NCBI RefSeq assembly: GCF_900106955.1
Contig: NZ_FNNI01000005.1
Location: 62,001 to 126,000, forward strand
Origin: Aidingimonas halophila
GTDB taxonomy: Bacteria > Pseudomonadota > Gammaproteobacteria > Pseudomonadales > Halomonadaceae
Direction of reading: 5' to 3'
DNA: 64,000 nucleotides
In this document: piece after piece, positions 19,125 to 28,923 of the stretch
Layout: each line of letters opens with the position of its first letter
Position numbering within the stretch: position 1 is the first letter of the stretch
Notes under the pieces: model-generated
Databases searched by the model: none
What the model was told of the DNA's origin: nothing
Seen by the model: the letters and a program-made list of their open reading frames with translations, nothing else
Made by a program: the position numbers and the translations under genes

Positions 19125-20120
19125 CTATAGTTTGGTATTCTCCGCCACCGGTAGGCACACGACGCCGTGACCCGGCATCGGCTCCAGGGGAGACTGGAAG
19201 TGCCGGTTGAGTTCCGGAAGCAACTCCCTCACGAAACGTAAAAAGAGCTCGGTGACCGGTGAAGGATGGCGATCCTTGGGATACACCGTGCACCAGGAGC
19301 GGCGTAAGGGAAATCCGGGCAGCGAGGGTGATGCCAGCAGGCCCGAAGCCAGTTCCAGCTGTACGGAAAGTCGTGGCAGAACCGCGACGCCGAGATGTGC
19401 CATGACGCCTTGTTTGATGGCTTCATTGGTACCCAGTTCAATCGTGTGGGACAGGGAAACCCGTTCACGTGCAGCAAATTCCTCGAAGGCCGTACGCGTT
19501 CCCGAGCCGGGTTCCCGCATCAGTACATAATGTCGGGCAAAGTCATCAAGCGTCGGCCGCTCCTCGTTCAATAGCGGGTGGCCCGGCCAGACCACCGGGA
19601 TCATTTCGTTATCGAGGATCGGCATGAAGGAAAGATTGGGATCTTCGGGTACCATGCCCATGATCACAAGGTCGTCACGGCGCTCGGCTAGTCGCTCCAG
19701 CGCCTGTCCCCGATTGCAGACTCTGAGGCGAATCTGGACTTCCGGATAGCGGGCTCGAAAGCGTGCCAGAATATGGGGTACGACGTACTGAGCCGTCGAG
19801 ACGGCCGCCAGGTTCAATTCACCACGAATGGTGCCGGCCAGTTCGGAGAGTTCCATCTGCAGGCTGGAGACTTGACCAAAGATGGATTGCACGGAAGCGG
19901 CCAGCGCATCGGCGGCCGGGAGGACATGCAGTGTCTTGCCGGCGTACTTGAACAACGGTTGCTCGAGAGCTTGCTCCAGCTGGCGAATCTGCGCACTGAC
20001 GGCGGGCTGTGTAAGACCGAGCTGCTCCGCAGCACGCGAATACGATTGCTGACGATGGACGGCCTGAAAGACCTGAAGCTGGCGAAAGGTCAAGCGGTTG
20101 AGCAGACTGGGGCGTGTCAT
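19125..20120 (-). CDS. pycR: LysR-family regulator of pyruvate carboxylase
   Basis: A 331-residue LysR-type transcription factor. Residues about 8-67 form the winged helix-turn-helix (LTFRQLQVFQAVHRQQSYSRAAEQLG onward) and the rest is a periplasmic-binding-like effector domain. It is divergent from pycA-pycB, the same arrangement as PycR and PycAB in Pseudomonas aeruginosa, so control of that operon is the natural inference. A TTG precedes the ATG used here by one codon and either may be the start. A perfect palindrome stands just upstream. Confidence 0.85.
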   Translation of the reverse strand: MTRPSLLNRLTFRQLQVFQAVHRQQSYSRAAEQLGLTQPAVSAQIRQLEQALEQPLFKYAGKTLHVLPAADALAASVQSIFGQVSSLQMELSELAGTIRGELNLAAVSTAQYVVPHILARFRARYPEVQIRLRVCNRGQALERLAERRDDLVIMGMVPEDPNLSFMPILDNEMIPVVWPGHPLLNEERPTLDDFARHYVLMREPGSGTRTAFEEFAARERVSLSHTIELGTNEAIKQGVMAHLGVAVLPRLSVQLELASGLLASPSLPGFPLRRSWCTVYPKDRHPSPVTELFLRFVRELLPELNRHFQSPLEPMPGHGVVCLPVAENTKL

Positions 20121-20136
20121 CAATGCATCCGCTAGT

Positions 20137-20154
20137 TATAAGTTGATACTTATA
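20137..20154. promoter_or_regulatory. palindromic LysR-type operator in the pycR-pycA gap
   Basis: A perfect inverted repeat, TATAAGT-TGAT-ACTTATA, lies 17 bases before the pycR start and is AT-rich like LysR T-N11-A boxes. The position suits autorepression and activation of the divergent pycA. An A/T-rich stretch (about 20160-20183) follows it. Confidence 0.6.
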
Positions 20155-20288
20155 GGTTGGCAAAAAAATATCAATTTTTCTATTCGTGCCTGGGCGGGTA
20201 GCGTAATACATCTAGTGCGTCCGCTGGCACGCCATTACCCCCGAGTGTTTCGTATGCCCGCGCTGGACGCAACCCCGGAGAGACTATC

Positions 20289-21704
20289 GTGTTCCGTAAA
20301 CTCCTGATTGCCAATCGTGGTGAAATTGCTGTACGTATCGGCCGTGCCTGTGCGGAAATGGGGATTCGATCGGTAGCGGTTTACACTGAACCCGATCGAT
20401 TCGGATTGCACGTCAAACGTGCTGACGAAGCGTATTATGTCGGTGACGACCCTTTGGCCGGTTACCTTGACGTACGTCGCCTGGTCGATCTGGCCCGTGA
20501 GACGGGGTGCGATGCCATTCATCCCGGCTATGGCCTGTTGGCGGAGAATGCCGAACTGGCCCGTGTATGTACTGAAACCGGCATCGTCTTCATTGGCCCC
20601 AATGCTGACGTCATGGCACGCATGAGTGACAAGACCTCGGCGCGTCAGGCGATGCGACAGGCCGGCGTGCCCGTAACGCCAGGCTCTGATGGCAAGGTGC
20701 CGGATCTTGATGAGGCGCGTCGGCTTGCCGGCAAGATTGGCTATCCCGTCATGTTCAAGGCGACGTCGGGGGGCGGTGGGCTCGGGATCCGCCGTTGCAA
20801 TGATCCGGAACAGTTGGAGCAGGCCTGGCATCGTGTGCTATCCGAGGCCAGCAAGGCGTTCGGATCGGCCGAGGTGTTTCTCGAGAAATGCATTGATGAT
20901 TCCCACCACATTGAAGTGCAGGTCATGGCGGACCGGCATGGTGGCGTCATTCATCTGTTCGAACGTGATTGTTCGATCCAGCGCCGCAATCAGAAATTGA
21001 TGGAAGTGGCACCGAGCCCACATCTGACGCCGGAGCAACGTGCTTATGTCGGTGAATTGGCGGTCAGGGCCGCAAAAACCGTGGGATACGAAAATGCCGG
21101 TACGGTCGAGTTCCTGGTCAAGGGCAACGAGATCTATTTCATGGAGATGAATACGCGGATTCAGGTCGAGCACACGATCACGGAAGCCATCACCGGCATG
21201 GATATCGTGCGCGAACAGATTCGTATTGCCGCAGGCCTGAAGCTTTCGTTTCGTCAGGAAGATGTCCGCCATCATGGGCATGCGATTCAGTTTCGGATCA
21301 ATGCGGAAGATCCACGTAATGATTTTCTGCCTTCTTTCGGACGCGTTACACGGTACTATGCACCTGGTGGTCCGGGAGTACGCACCGATACGGCGATCTA
21401 TACCGGCTATCAGATTCCTCCCTATTTCGATGCCTTGTGCTTGAAACTGATCGTGTGGGGTATGAGTTGGGAAGAGACGCTCGACCGAGGCATCCGTGCG
21501 CTAAATGACATGCGGTTACAAGGGATCAAGACCACGGCACCCTTTTACGAAGAGATTCTTCGTCATCCTCAGTTTCGGCGTGGCAGCTTCGATACAGGCT
21601 TTGTCGCTGCGCACCCTGAACTGTTGAATTACTCGGTCAAACGCAACCCCGAGGAAGCGGCATTGGCGATCGCTGCGGCCATCGCAGCGCATGCCGGGTT
21701 ATAA
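20289..21704 (+). CDS. pycA: pyruvate carboxylase subunit A (biotin carboxylase)
   Basis: This 471-residue ATP-grasp biotin carboxylase carboxylates the biotin carried by its partner subunit. Visible motifs are LIANRGEIAVRI at the start, the glycine-rich ATP loop KATSGGGGLGI, the HHIEVQVMAD segment, and EMNTRIQVEHTITE with the catalytic residues. The start codon is GTG after a CGGAGAG site. It is ten bases upstream of pycB. Acetyl-CoA carboxylase AccC is similar, but the pairing with pycB and the divergent LysR gene supports pyruvate carboxylase. Confidence 0.9.
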   Translation: MFRKLLIANRGEIAVRIGRACAEMGIRSVAVYTEPDRFGLHVKRADEAYYVGDDPLAGYLDVRRLVDLARETGCDAIHPGYGLLAENAELARVCTETGIVFIGPNADVMARMSDKTSARQAMRQAGVPVTPGSDGKVPDLDEARRLAGKIGYPVMFKATSGGGGLGIRRCNDPEQLEQAWHRVLSEASKAFGSAEVFLEKCIDDSHHIEVQVMADRHGGVIHLFERDCSIQRRNQKLMEVAPSPHLTPEQRAYVGELAVRAAKTVGYENAGTVEFLVKGNEIYFMEMNTRIQVEHTITEAITGMDIVREQIRIAAGLKLSFRQEDVRHHGHAIQFRINAEDPRNDFLPSFGRVTRYYAPGGPGVRTDTAIYTGYQIPPYFDALCLKLIVWGMSWEETLDRGIRALNDMRLQGIKTTAPFYEEILRHPQFRRGSFDTGFVAAHPELLNYSVKRNPEEAALAIAAAIAAHAGL

Positions 21705-21714
21705 GGAGAGCATC

Positions 21715-23526
21715 ATGAGCGAGACATCGGCCTCCCGTGTTCATGTGACCGATGTGGTACTTCGTGATGGCCATCAATCACTGATTGCCACGCGGCTGCG
21801 TACTGATGACATGCTACCGGTATGCAGTGACCTGGATGCCATCGGGTTCCACTCCCTGGAAGTCTGGGGGGGAGCCACTTTCGATGCCTGTGTTCGTTTT
21901 CTCAAAGAAGACCCCTGGGAGCGTTTGCATCGACTCAAGGCAGCGTTACCGCATACACCGTTGCAGATGCTGTTGCGCGGGCAGAATCTCGTGGGATATC
22001 GACACTATGCCGATGATGTGGTGACCCGTTTCGTTGCCCGAGCGGCGGAGGGGGGGATCGACATCTTCCGGATATTCGACGCCCTCAATGATCTGCGGAA
22101 CCTGGAGACGGCAATAGGGGCGGTCAAGTCGGTGGGAAAACATGCCCAGGGTACGCTCTGTTACACCGTGAGTCCGGTACATGACCTCGACATGTATGTC
22201 GCCGATGCCAAGCGACTCGTCGAGATGGGGGCCGATTCCATCGCCATCAAGGATATGGCGGGGTTACTGACACCTTATGCGACCTATGACCTGATGGGGG
22301 CTCTGATCGAGGCAGTGGATGTTCCGGTTCACTTGCACGCTCATGCTACATCGGGGCTGGCATCACAGTGTCATCTCAAGGCGGTTGAAGCCGGTTGTCG
22401 GTACATCGATACCTGCAGTGCAGCCTTCGCCGGCGGTACCAGCCATCCCGCTACGGAAACCATGGTAGCCGCCTTCCAGGGAACGCAGTACGACACTGGA
22501 TTGGATCTGGAATCGATCCAGAAGGTGGGTGATAAGCTGCGCGACGTGCGTCGAAAATATGCGGCGTTCGAAAGCGAGTACACGCAGGAAAATATCTCGG
22601 TGCAGCTCAATCAGATCCCCGGGGGCATGATGTCCAACCTGGCCCATCAACTGAAGGAACAGAATGCGCTGTCTCGGATCCAGGATGTCTTCGAAGAGAT
22701 TCCTCGTGTACGTGCAGAGTTGGGTTACCCGCCGCTGGTGACACCAACGTCCCAGATCGTCGGCTCGCAAGCCGTCATCAATGTGCTGATGGGCAGTCGT
22801 TACAAGTCGATCACCAATGAAGTCAAACGCTACTTGTCAGGCGGATACGGACAGCCTCCGGCACCTGTCGATGAGGCGATCCGGCATCGTGCCATCGGCA
22901 ATCAGTTGGTCGAGGAGGGACGTCCCGCAGATCATATGGACTCCGAGATGCCACGTCTTACCGAAGATATCGGGGATCTGGCGAAAAACGAGGATGACGT
23001 CCTGACGTACGCCATGTTTCCCGATATCGGGCGGGATTTCCTCGTCGGACGACGTGATGGCACCTTGATGCCGGAACTCTTGTCGCCGCCACAGCAAAGC
23101 CAGCGCCCCATGACCGAAGGAACGCCCACCGAGTTCGTTATTGACGTTCACGGAGAATCCTATGAGGTGCAGATCACGGGGGTGGGTAGCAATACCAGTG
23201 GCAAGCGTCAGGTCTACCTGACACTGGATGGGATGCCTGAATCCGTGGTGTTCGAACCCCGGGACAGCTATCGCCCCGACCCGCAAGCGAGCGGTCGTGC
23301 ACAGGCCTCGTCACCGGGCCATGTCACGACGGCCATGCCGGGAAATATTGTCGATGTGCTGGTGGTCGAGGGGGACTTGGTGGAAGCAGGCCAACCCGTA
23401 TTGATCACCGAAGCGATGAAAATGGAAACGGAGGTGCATGCTCGACAGAGCGGTGTCGTCCGAGCCATTCATGTCGTCCGCGGCGATCGTGTGACGCCGG
23501 GAGAGGTTCTGATCGAGATCGATTGA
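21715..23526 (+). CDS. pycB: pyruvate carboxylase subunit B (carboxyltransferase + biotin carrier)
   Basis: This subunit transfers carboxyl from carboxybiotin to pyruvate, giving oxaloacetate for the TCA cycle. The 603-residue product has an HMG-CoA-lyase-like barrel (about 5-265) starting VTDVVLRDGHQSL, with the metal ligands in HLHAHATSG. A conserved carboxylase domain follows, then a biotinyl domain ending the protein with the lysine in EAMKMETE. The ATG after AAGGAGAG was chosen. The family also includes the alpha subunit of oxaloacetate decarboxylase sodium pumps, but the beta and gamma membrane subunits are absent here. Confidence 0.9.
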   Translation: MSETSASRVHVTDVVLRDGHQSLIATRLRTDDMLPVCSDLDAIGFHSLEVWGGATFDACVRFLKEDPWERLHRLKAALPHTPLQMLLRGQNLVGYRHYADDVVTRFVARAAEGGIDIFRIFDALNDLRNLETAIGAVKSVGKHAQGTLCYTVSPVHDLDMYVADAKRLVEMGADSIAIKDMAGLLTPYATYDLMGALIEAVDVPVHLHAHATSGLASQCHLKAVEAGCRYIDTCSAAFAGGTSHPATETMVAAFQGTQYDTGLDLESIQKVGDKLRDVRRKYAAFESEYTQENISVQLNQIPGGMMSNLAHQLKEQNALSRIQDVFEEIPRVRAELGYPPLVTPTSQIVGSQAVINVLMGSRYKSITNEVKRYLSGGYGQPPAPVDEAIRHRAIGNQLVEEGRPADHMDSEMPRLTEDIGDLAKNEDDVLTYAMFPDIGRDFLVGRRDGTLMPELLSPPQQSQRPMTEGTPTEFVIDVHGESYEVQITGVGSNTSGKRQVYLTLDGMPESVVFEPRDSYRPDPQASGRAQASSPGHVTTAMPGNIVDVLVVEGDLVEAGQPVLITEAMKMETEVHARQSGVVRAIHVVRGDRVTPGEVLIEID

Positions 23527-23662
23527 TCGATATACTCACCATTGAAGCCTTTATTGTGCATGACAGTTTCCAGGGTTTCGCGCTAGGCTGTATTTTGCGA
23601 TGCAGCAATCGGTCGTTTCTCATCAACTGAGAAATCGTTATCGATGTACTGGAGATGACATC

Positions 23663-25873
23663 ATGCTATCGGCTTATCATTCCCTGGCGAACACGGCATT
23701 GAGTTTCTACGATCCGCTGGGCTTGGGGCGCGCTGCGTTGGACTACTGGCGCGACAGTATCGAGCGACAGGTACTTTTCCTGGATGTCATGCGCCAGCGC
23801 GGCAATCAGTATCTCGAGCATATGGAGCAGACCAAGCCCAATGTGCTGGGTTTTGACGCCGAGATTCTGATGGATGGACGGGAATTGCCACGTCCCGTGA
23901 ACTACGAACTGCTGCGTATTCAGCCGCCTGAGGGTGTCGAAATCGATCCCGATATGCGGCCGTTTGTCGTTGTCGATCCCCGGGCGGGACACGGTCCGGG
24001 CATTGGTGGATTCAAGCCCGATAGCGAGATCGGGGTCGCGTTGCGGGCTGGCCATCCGTGCTATTTCATCGGGTTTCTGCCATTCCCGGTACAGGGGCAA
24101 ACGGTGGAAGACGTCGCTGATGCCGAGATTGCCTTCCTGCGCGAGATCAATACTCGCCACTCCCATATTTCCGAGAAACCCATGGTGGTCGGTAATTGTC
24201 AGGCGGGCTGGCAGTTGATGATGGCGGCGGCTCTGGAGCCGGAGTGTTTCGGCCCCATCCTGATTGCCGGTGCGCCCCTGTCATACTGGGCGGGAGAGCG
24301 CGGCAAGGCCCCCATGCGCTACAGTGCCGGCATGACCGGTGGTAGCTGGTTGACGGCGTTCGCCAGTGATCTGGGGGCCGGTTTATTCGATGGCGCGTGG
24401 TTGGTTCAGAACTTCGAGAAGCTCAATCCGGCCAATACACTCTGGACAAAACAGTATCGGTTGTATGCCAATGTCGACGAGGAGGCAGAGCGTTACCTGA
24501 ATTTCGAACGTTGGTGGGGCGGCCACGTCGTCCTGGGCGGTGAAGAGATCCAGTATATCGTTGATAACCTGTTCGTCGGGAATCGTCTGAGTTGCGCCAA
24601 GTTGACGACACGGGACGGGCGGCGGATAGATCTGCGTAATGTGCGCTCACCGATCGTGGTGTTCTGTTCCCAAGGTGATGACATTACGCCGCCGCCTCAG
24701 GCATTGGGATGGATTCGTGACCTGTATGCCGATGTCGATGATATCCAGGCGCACGAGCAGACCATCGTTTACTGTGTGCATGACAGTACCGGTCACCTGG
24801 GCATTTTCGTATCGGGCAATGTGTCCCGCAAGGAGCATGCTGAATTCACGGCTAACATGGATTATATCGATGTATTGCCGCCCGGGTTGTATGAGACCCA
24901 GGTGACCGAGAAAGCGGCACAGGGGGCCAGAGAGTCGGCGCACATCGATGGTGATTATCTGCTCGAATTTTCTCCACGTACGCTGGAAGACGTTGAGGAA
25001 ATCGTCATGCCCATCGACGAGGATGAGCGCCGTTTCGCGACTGTGGAACGGGTATCGCAGATTAATCTGGGTATCTATCAGATGATGGTGCAGCCGTGGA
25101 TGCAAGCCATCATGACACCGTCGGCGGCGCGTTGGATTCGGCGCATGCATCCCATCAGACTGGGTTACAAGCTGTTCTCCGACCGTAATCCCTTGATGGT
25201 GCCGGTGCCGGTCATGGCCGAGATCGTCAAGCGGGAACGTCATGTCATCGCGTCAGATAATACCTGGCGGATCCTGGAAGGGATGGTTTCGGATCAGATC
25301 GCTGCGTCACTCGATGCATATCGACGTCAGCGAGACCAAATGACCGAAACCCTCTTCATGCAACTTTACGGACAGCCCTGGTTGCAGACCATGGTGGGGT
25401 TGGGAGCAACCGCCGAGCCGTTGAGTCGTCGTCCCGGTATCGAACCAGAACATCGACGCTTTATTGCCGCGCGTAAGTCAGAGCTGACCGAGCGCATCGA
25501 GGAGGGCGGCAGTTTGGAAGCGGTATTGCGCGCGTTGATTTACATACTGGGGGGCGCGCCGGCAACCGATGAACGCAATTTCCAACGGCTCAAGGCCTCG
25601 CGTGAGGAGTTCAAGGGTGAGCTCGATCTTGCTGCCTTCAAGGCCTTGGTGCGTGATCAATTCTTTATCCTGAGAATGGATCGCAAGGCGGCCCTGGATG
25701 CATTACCTGCAATGTTGACGGACGCCAGTAATGCGGAAATCGACGCCGATCTGGCCCATATCGAGCATGTGCTCGCTGCCAGCGGCCCATTGTCGGAACA
25801 TGCCGCTGAACGTTTGGCTGCCGTCAGGGAGCAGTTCGATCGAGCCAGGCCCAGCCCGTCATCGGGCCAGTAA
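23663..25873 (+). CDS. DUF3141 protein, PHA-synthase-like alpha/beta hydrolase
   Basis: A 736-residue protein of the DUF3141 group. Residues about 95-390 form an alpha/beta-hydrolase core related to polyhydroxyalkanoate synthase: a cysteine-centred box GNCQAG (177-182, nucleophile C179), an aspartate in SQGDDITPP (D339 or D340), and a histidine in DSTGHLGIF (H378). The triad is the one used by PhaC. The remaining about 340 residues have no counterpart in PhaC and are mostly helical. The ATG follows GGAGATG; a longer frame starts at 23600. No phasin or phaA/phaB genes are nearby, so a role in polymer metabolism is unproven. Confidence 0.75.
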   Translation: MLSAYHSLANTALSFYDPLGLGRAALDYWRDSIERQVLFLDVMRQRGNQYLEHMEQTKPNVLGFDAEILMDGRELPRPVNYELLRIQPPEGVEIDPDMRPFVVVDPRAGHGPGIGGFKPDSEIGVALRAGHPCYFIGFLPFPVQGQTVEDVADAEIAFLREINTRHSHISEKPMVVGNCQAGWQLMMAAALEPECFGPILIAGAPLSYWAGERGKAPMRYSAGMTGGSWLTAFASDLGAGLFDGAWLVQNFEKLNPANTLWTKQYRLYANVDEEAERYLNFERWWGGHVVLGGEEIQYIVDNLFVGNRLSCAKLTTRDGRRIDLRNVRSPIVVFCSQGDDITPPPQALGWIRDLYADVDDIQAHEQTIVYCVHDSTGHLGIFVSGNVSRKEHAEFTANMDYIDVLPPGLYETQVTEKAAQGARESAHIDGDYLLEFSPRTLEDVEEIVMPIDEDERRFATVERVSQINLGIYQMMVQPWMQAIMTPSAARWIRRMHPIRLGYKLFSDRNPLMVPVPVMAEIVKRERHVIASDNTWRILEGMVSDQIAASLDAYRRQRDQMTETLFMQLYGQPWLQTMVGLGATAEPLSRRPGIEPEHRRFIAARKSELTERIEEGGSLEAVLRALIYILGGAPATDERNFQRLKASREEFKGELDLAAFKALVRDQFFILRMDRKAALDALPAMLTDASNAEIDADLAHIEHVLAASGPLSEHAAERLAAVREQFDRARPSPSSGQ

Positions 25874-25880
25874 GCGGGAT

Positions 25881-26618
25881 TCAGGTCGCGTCGTTCTCGT
25901 CGAGTTCTTCGGCAGCGTCGGCATGGGAGAGTCGCAACCCGGTCGGCGGCAAAGGCGTGTCATCGAACGTCACGTCATCGCCGACAAGCTGCAGACGTCC
26001 TTCAAGGAACCATCGAACGGCGATCGGGTAGATCAGGTGTTCGCGGGCTTGCACTTTTTCCTTGAGGGTGGCCTCGGTATCGTCGGCGGCGATGTTGACC
26101 ACGGCTTGTAGAGCGACGGGGCCGCCATCCAGTTCTTCCGTGACGAAATGTACGCTGGCACCGTGCTCCCGGGCGCCGTCAGCCAGGGCCCTGGCATGGG
26201 TATTCAGCCCCTGATACGCCGGCAACAACGAGGGATGGATATTCAATAGACGACCGAAGAAGCGTTGCACGAAAATCGGGGTGAGGATACGCATGAACCC
26301 GGCCAGGGCGATCAAGTCGGGCTCGTGTCGTTCGATGACCTTGATCAGCGCACCATCGTAGGCTTCTCGGCTTTCGTATTCTTGATGAGGCAACGCCACG
26401 GCTTCGATCCCCGCGTCTCGGGCTCGCTTGAGTCCATAGGCATCGGCTTTATTGGAAACCACAGCGACGATTTCCCCTCCCAGTTCATCGTAGGACTGGG
26501 CGTCGATAAGGGCTTGCAGGTTGCTTCCATTACCGGAGATCAGCACGACAACACGCGGAGGTTCTGCGGGTTCCGCTTGAAAGGTATTATCATCGCCAGT
26601 GTTACTTGCATCACTCAT
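25881..26618 (-). CDS. purN: phosphoribosylglycinamide formyltransferase
   Basis: PurN transfers a formyl group from 10-formyl-tetrahydrofolate to GAR, the third step of purine synthesis. The 245-residue product has the family motifs [26 protein letters not shown] (catalytic Asn and His) and [11 protein letters not shown]. It carries an extra N-terminal segment of about 20 residues and an acidic C-terminal tail ([11 protein letters not shown]) beyond the usual about 210 residues. It overlaps purM by four bases (ATGA) and ends eight bases from the convergent DUF3141 gene. Confidence 0.95.
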   Translation of the reverse strand: MSDASNTGDDNTFQAEPAEPPRVVVLISGNGSNLQALIDAQSYDELGGEIVAVVSNKADAYGLKRARDAGIEAVALPHQEYESREAYDGALIKVIERHEPDLIALAGFMRILTPIFVQRFFGRLLNIHPSLLPAYQGLNTHARALADGAREHGASVHFVTEELDGGPVALQAVVNIAADDTEATLKEKVQAREHLIYPIAVRWFLEGRLQLVGDDVTFDDTPLPPTGLRLSHADAAEELDENDAT

Positions 26619-27706
26619 GAGTTGAAATTCTCCAGTCGGACTTGTTCGTCGTCATTCTGCCGCGCGATGATTGTGCCGATCCGATGAACGCTTTCACCCT
26701 GGGCCTCAAGATGGGCCTGTGCCTGGTCGGCTTGCTCACCCGGTACGACGACGACCATGCCAATCCCGCAATTGAAAACGCGGTACATCTCCTGCGTGTC
26801 GACATTGCCCTGGCGTTGAAGCCAATCGAAGACGGCCGGACGTTGCCATGACTGAATATCAATGCTGGCAGACAAGGATTCCGGGAGAACTCGGGGCAGG
26901 TTTTCCAGCAAGCCACCACCGGTAATGTGTGACAGGGCGTGGACATCGACATCACTCTCACGCAACAGAGAGAGCAACGGTTTGACATAGACTCGGGTCG
27001 GTTCGAGCAACGCGGTCCGCAACGGTTGGCCATCCACGTCCTCATCCAGTGGCGAGTCGCCTGTTTCGAGGATCTTGCGGATCAGCGAGTAGCCATTGGA
27101 GTGCGGTCCCGACGACGCCAGACCGAGGATGACATCGCCTTCGGCGACACGTTGGCCATCAAGGATCCGCGATTTTTCGACCACTCCGACACAGAAGCCC
27201 GCCAGGTCATAATCATTCCCCTCGTACATGCCGGGCATCTCGGCGGTTTCACCGCCGACCAGGGCACAGCCGGCCCGAGAGCAACCTTCACCGATCCCTG
27301 TCACGACATCGGCAGCAATGTCCACATCCAGCTTGCCTGTGGCATAGTAATCAAGAAACAGCAACGGTTCTGCGCCAGCAACAATCAGGTCATTGACGCA
27401 CATGGCGACCAGGTCGATGCCGATAGTGTCATGCTTGTCGAGATCCATGGCCAGACGAAGCTTGGTACCGACGCCATCGGTACCGGAAACCAATACGGGT
27501 TCACGATAGCCGGCGGGCAACTCGCACAAGGCACCGAAACCACCCAGTCCCCCCAGGACCTCGGGACGCGTGGTACGCTTGGCGACGCCCTTGATGCGTT
27601 CGACCAGGGCATTGCCGGCGGTGATATCTACGCCGGCATCCTTGTAGCTCAGCGAAGCGCGATCCGACGCTGCGTTGGAGGGAGTATCCGATGAACTCGA
27701 AGTCAT
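26615..27706 (-). CDS. purM: phosphoribosylformylglycinamidine cyclo-ligase
   Basis: PurM closes the imidazole ring of AIR using ATP in purine synthesis. The 363-residue product has [13 protein letters not shown], the substrate region [40 protein letters not shown], and the [16 protein letters not shown] motif. The ATG after AGGAAGCCTC was chosen; an open frame extends 14 codons upstream without a ribosome site. It forms a purMN operon divergent from the permease-hda pair, as in Pseudomonas and E. coli. Confidence 0.95.
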   Translation of the reverse strand: MTSSSSDTPSNAASDRASLSYKDAGVDITAGNALVERIKGVAKRTTRPEVLGGLGGFGALCELPAGYREPVLVSGTDGVGTKLRLAMDLDKHDTIGIDLVAMCVNDLIVAGAEPLLFLDYYATGKLDVDIAADVVTGIGEGCSRAGCALVGGETAEMPGMYEGNDYDLAGFCVGVVEKSRILDGQRVAEGDVILGLASSGPHSNGYSLIRKILETGDSPLDEDVDGQPLRTALLEPTRVYVKPLLSLLRESDVDVHALSHITGGGLLENLPRVLPESLSASIDIQSWQRPAVFDWLQRQGNVDTQEMYRVFNCGIGMVVVVPGEQADQAQAHLEAQGESVHRIGTIIARQNDDEQVRLENFNS

Positions 27707-27849
27707 GAGGCTTCCTGTTGCAACAGCATATGATGGGCCAGGGGACATAAATCGCCATGGATTGTAGCATCGAGTGGTCTATGACGCATCGGCCAAGCCG
27801 TGTGTGTGACGACGTGGAGTGCACCAGAAGATGATCAGGGAGAGTCAGT

Positions 27850-28923
27850 ATGCGTAGATCATGGTGGTTGGTGCTTGGCGCTGCGGCACTCCTATGGGCG
27901 CTGGTCAGCATCGAACCCATATTGATGCCATTTTTCGTCAGCATGGTATTCGCTTATCTGGGAGATCCTCTCGCCGATATGCTGGAAGCCCGGGGGCTAT
28001 CCCGTCGCTTGTCGGTATCGGTGGTCTTTCTGTTATTGACCGTGATCGCGGTGCTGGGATTGTTGATCCTGATACCGATCCTGGGACGCCAACTGGGGCA
28101 ATTGGTTGAGTTGATTCCCGCGATTCTGGGTTGGGTGGAATCGACGGTCGTGCCACGTGTCCAGTCGTTGACGGGGATCGATTTTACTCCAGATATCAAC
28201 CAGATGCGTGAAACCGTCATCGATAACTGGCGTGAAACGGGGACATTCGCTGCCAATCTACTGGCTCAGGCCTCGCGGTCGGGACTAGCCTTTTTGGCCT
28301 GGATCGGCAACTTGGCATTGATTCCGGTCGTGACGTTCTACTTACTACTCGACTGGGATCGCTTGATTGCCAATATTCGGGAACTCTTGCCGCGCCATTG
28401 GGAGCCGGATATCTCCAGACTGGCAAAGGAGTGCGATGAGGTACTCGCGGCGTTCCTGCGCGGTCAGTTAGTGGTCATGGTCTCGTTGGGGATCCTCTAT
28501 GCCATCGGCTTGACTCTGCTGGGGGTCCGCTTTGGTGTGCTGATCGGGCTGCTCTCTGGCTTGGCCAGTATCGTTCCCTATCTTGGTGTAATCGTCGGTA
28601 TTTCGGTGGCGGCGACCGTGGCATTCTTTCAGTTTGGCGATATCCTGCCGCTGCTGGGAGTCGGGGTCGTGTTTGCAGTTGGCCAATTGATCGAAAGTAT
28701 GGTGTTGCAGCCCAAGCTCCTGGGGGATCGCATCGGTTTACATCCGGTGGCAGTGATTTTTGCCGTACTCGCCGGCGGTCAGCTGTTCGGCTTCACCGGC
28801 GTACTGTTGGCTCTGCCTGTTGCCGCCGTCATCATGGTAGTGTTGCGTTATCTTTATGAACGCTACAAGCACAGTAGTCTCTACGATTCCACTCAACGCC
28901 GCCAAGACGAGGAGTCTTCATGA
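27850..28923 (+). CDS. AI-2E family transporter (PerM type)
   Basis: A 357-residue inner-membrane protein with about eight hydrophobic segments. It begins with a pair of helices ending SMVFAYLGDPLADMLEARG and has the conserved regions NLALIPVVTFYLLLDWDRL and LGDRIGLHPVAVIFAVLAGG. The family includes the TqsA exporter and sodium/proton antiporters, and the substrate of the PerM branch is not settled. It lies upstream of hda and overlaps it by four bases. The neighbourhood purM-purN/perM-hda is conserved and does not in itself reveal function. Confidence 0.85.
   Translation: MRRSWWLVLGAAALLWALVSIEPILMPFFVSMVFAYLGDPLADMLEARGLSRRLSVSVVFLLLTVIAVLGLLILIPILGRQLGQLVELIPAILGWVESTVVPRVQSLTGIDFTPDINQMRETVIDNWRETGTFAANLLAQASRSGLAFLAWIGNLALIPVVTFYLLLDWDRLIANIRELLPRHWEPDISRLAKECDEVLAAFLRGQLVVMVSLGILYAIGLTLLGVRFGVLIGLLSGLASIVPYLGVIVGISVAATVAFFQFGDILPLLGVGVVFAVGQLIESMVLQPKLLGDRIGLHPVAVIFAVLAGGQLFGFTGVLLALPVAAVIMVVLRYLYERYKHSSLYDSTQRRQDEESS

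Noticed and set aside
21715-23526. Oxaloacetate decarboxylase sodium-pump alpha subunit
   Set aside because: The membrane beta and gamma subunits are absent, while a biotin carboxylase subunit and a divergent LysR gene match the pycR-pycAB locus.
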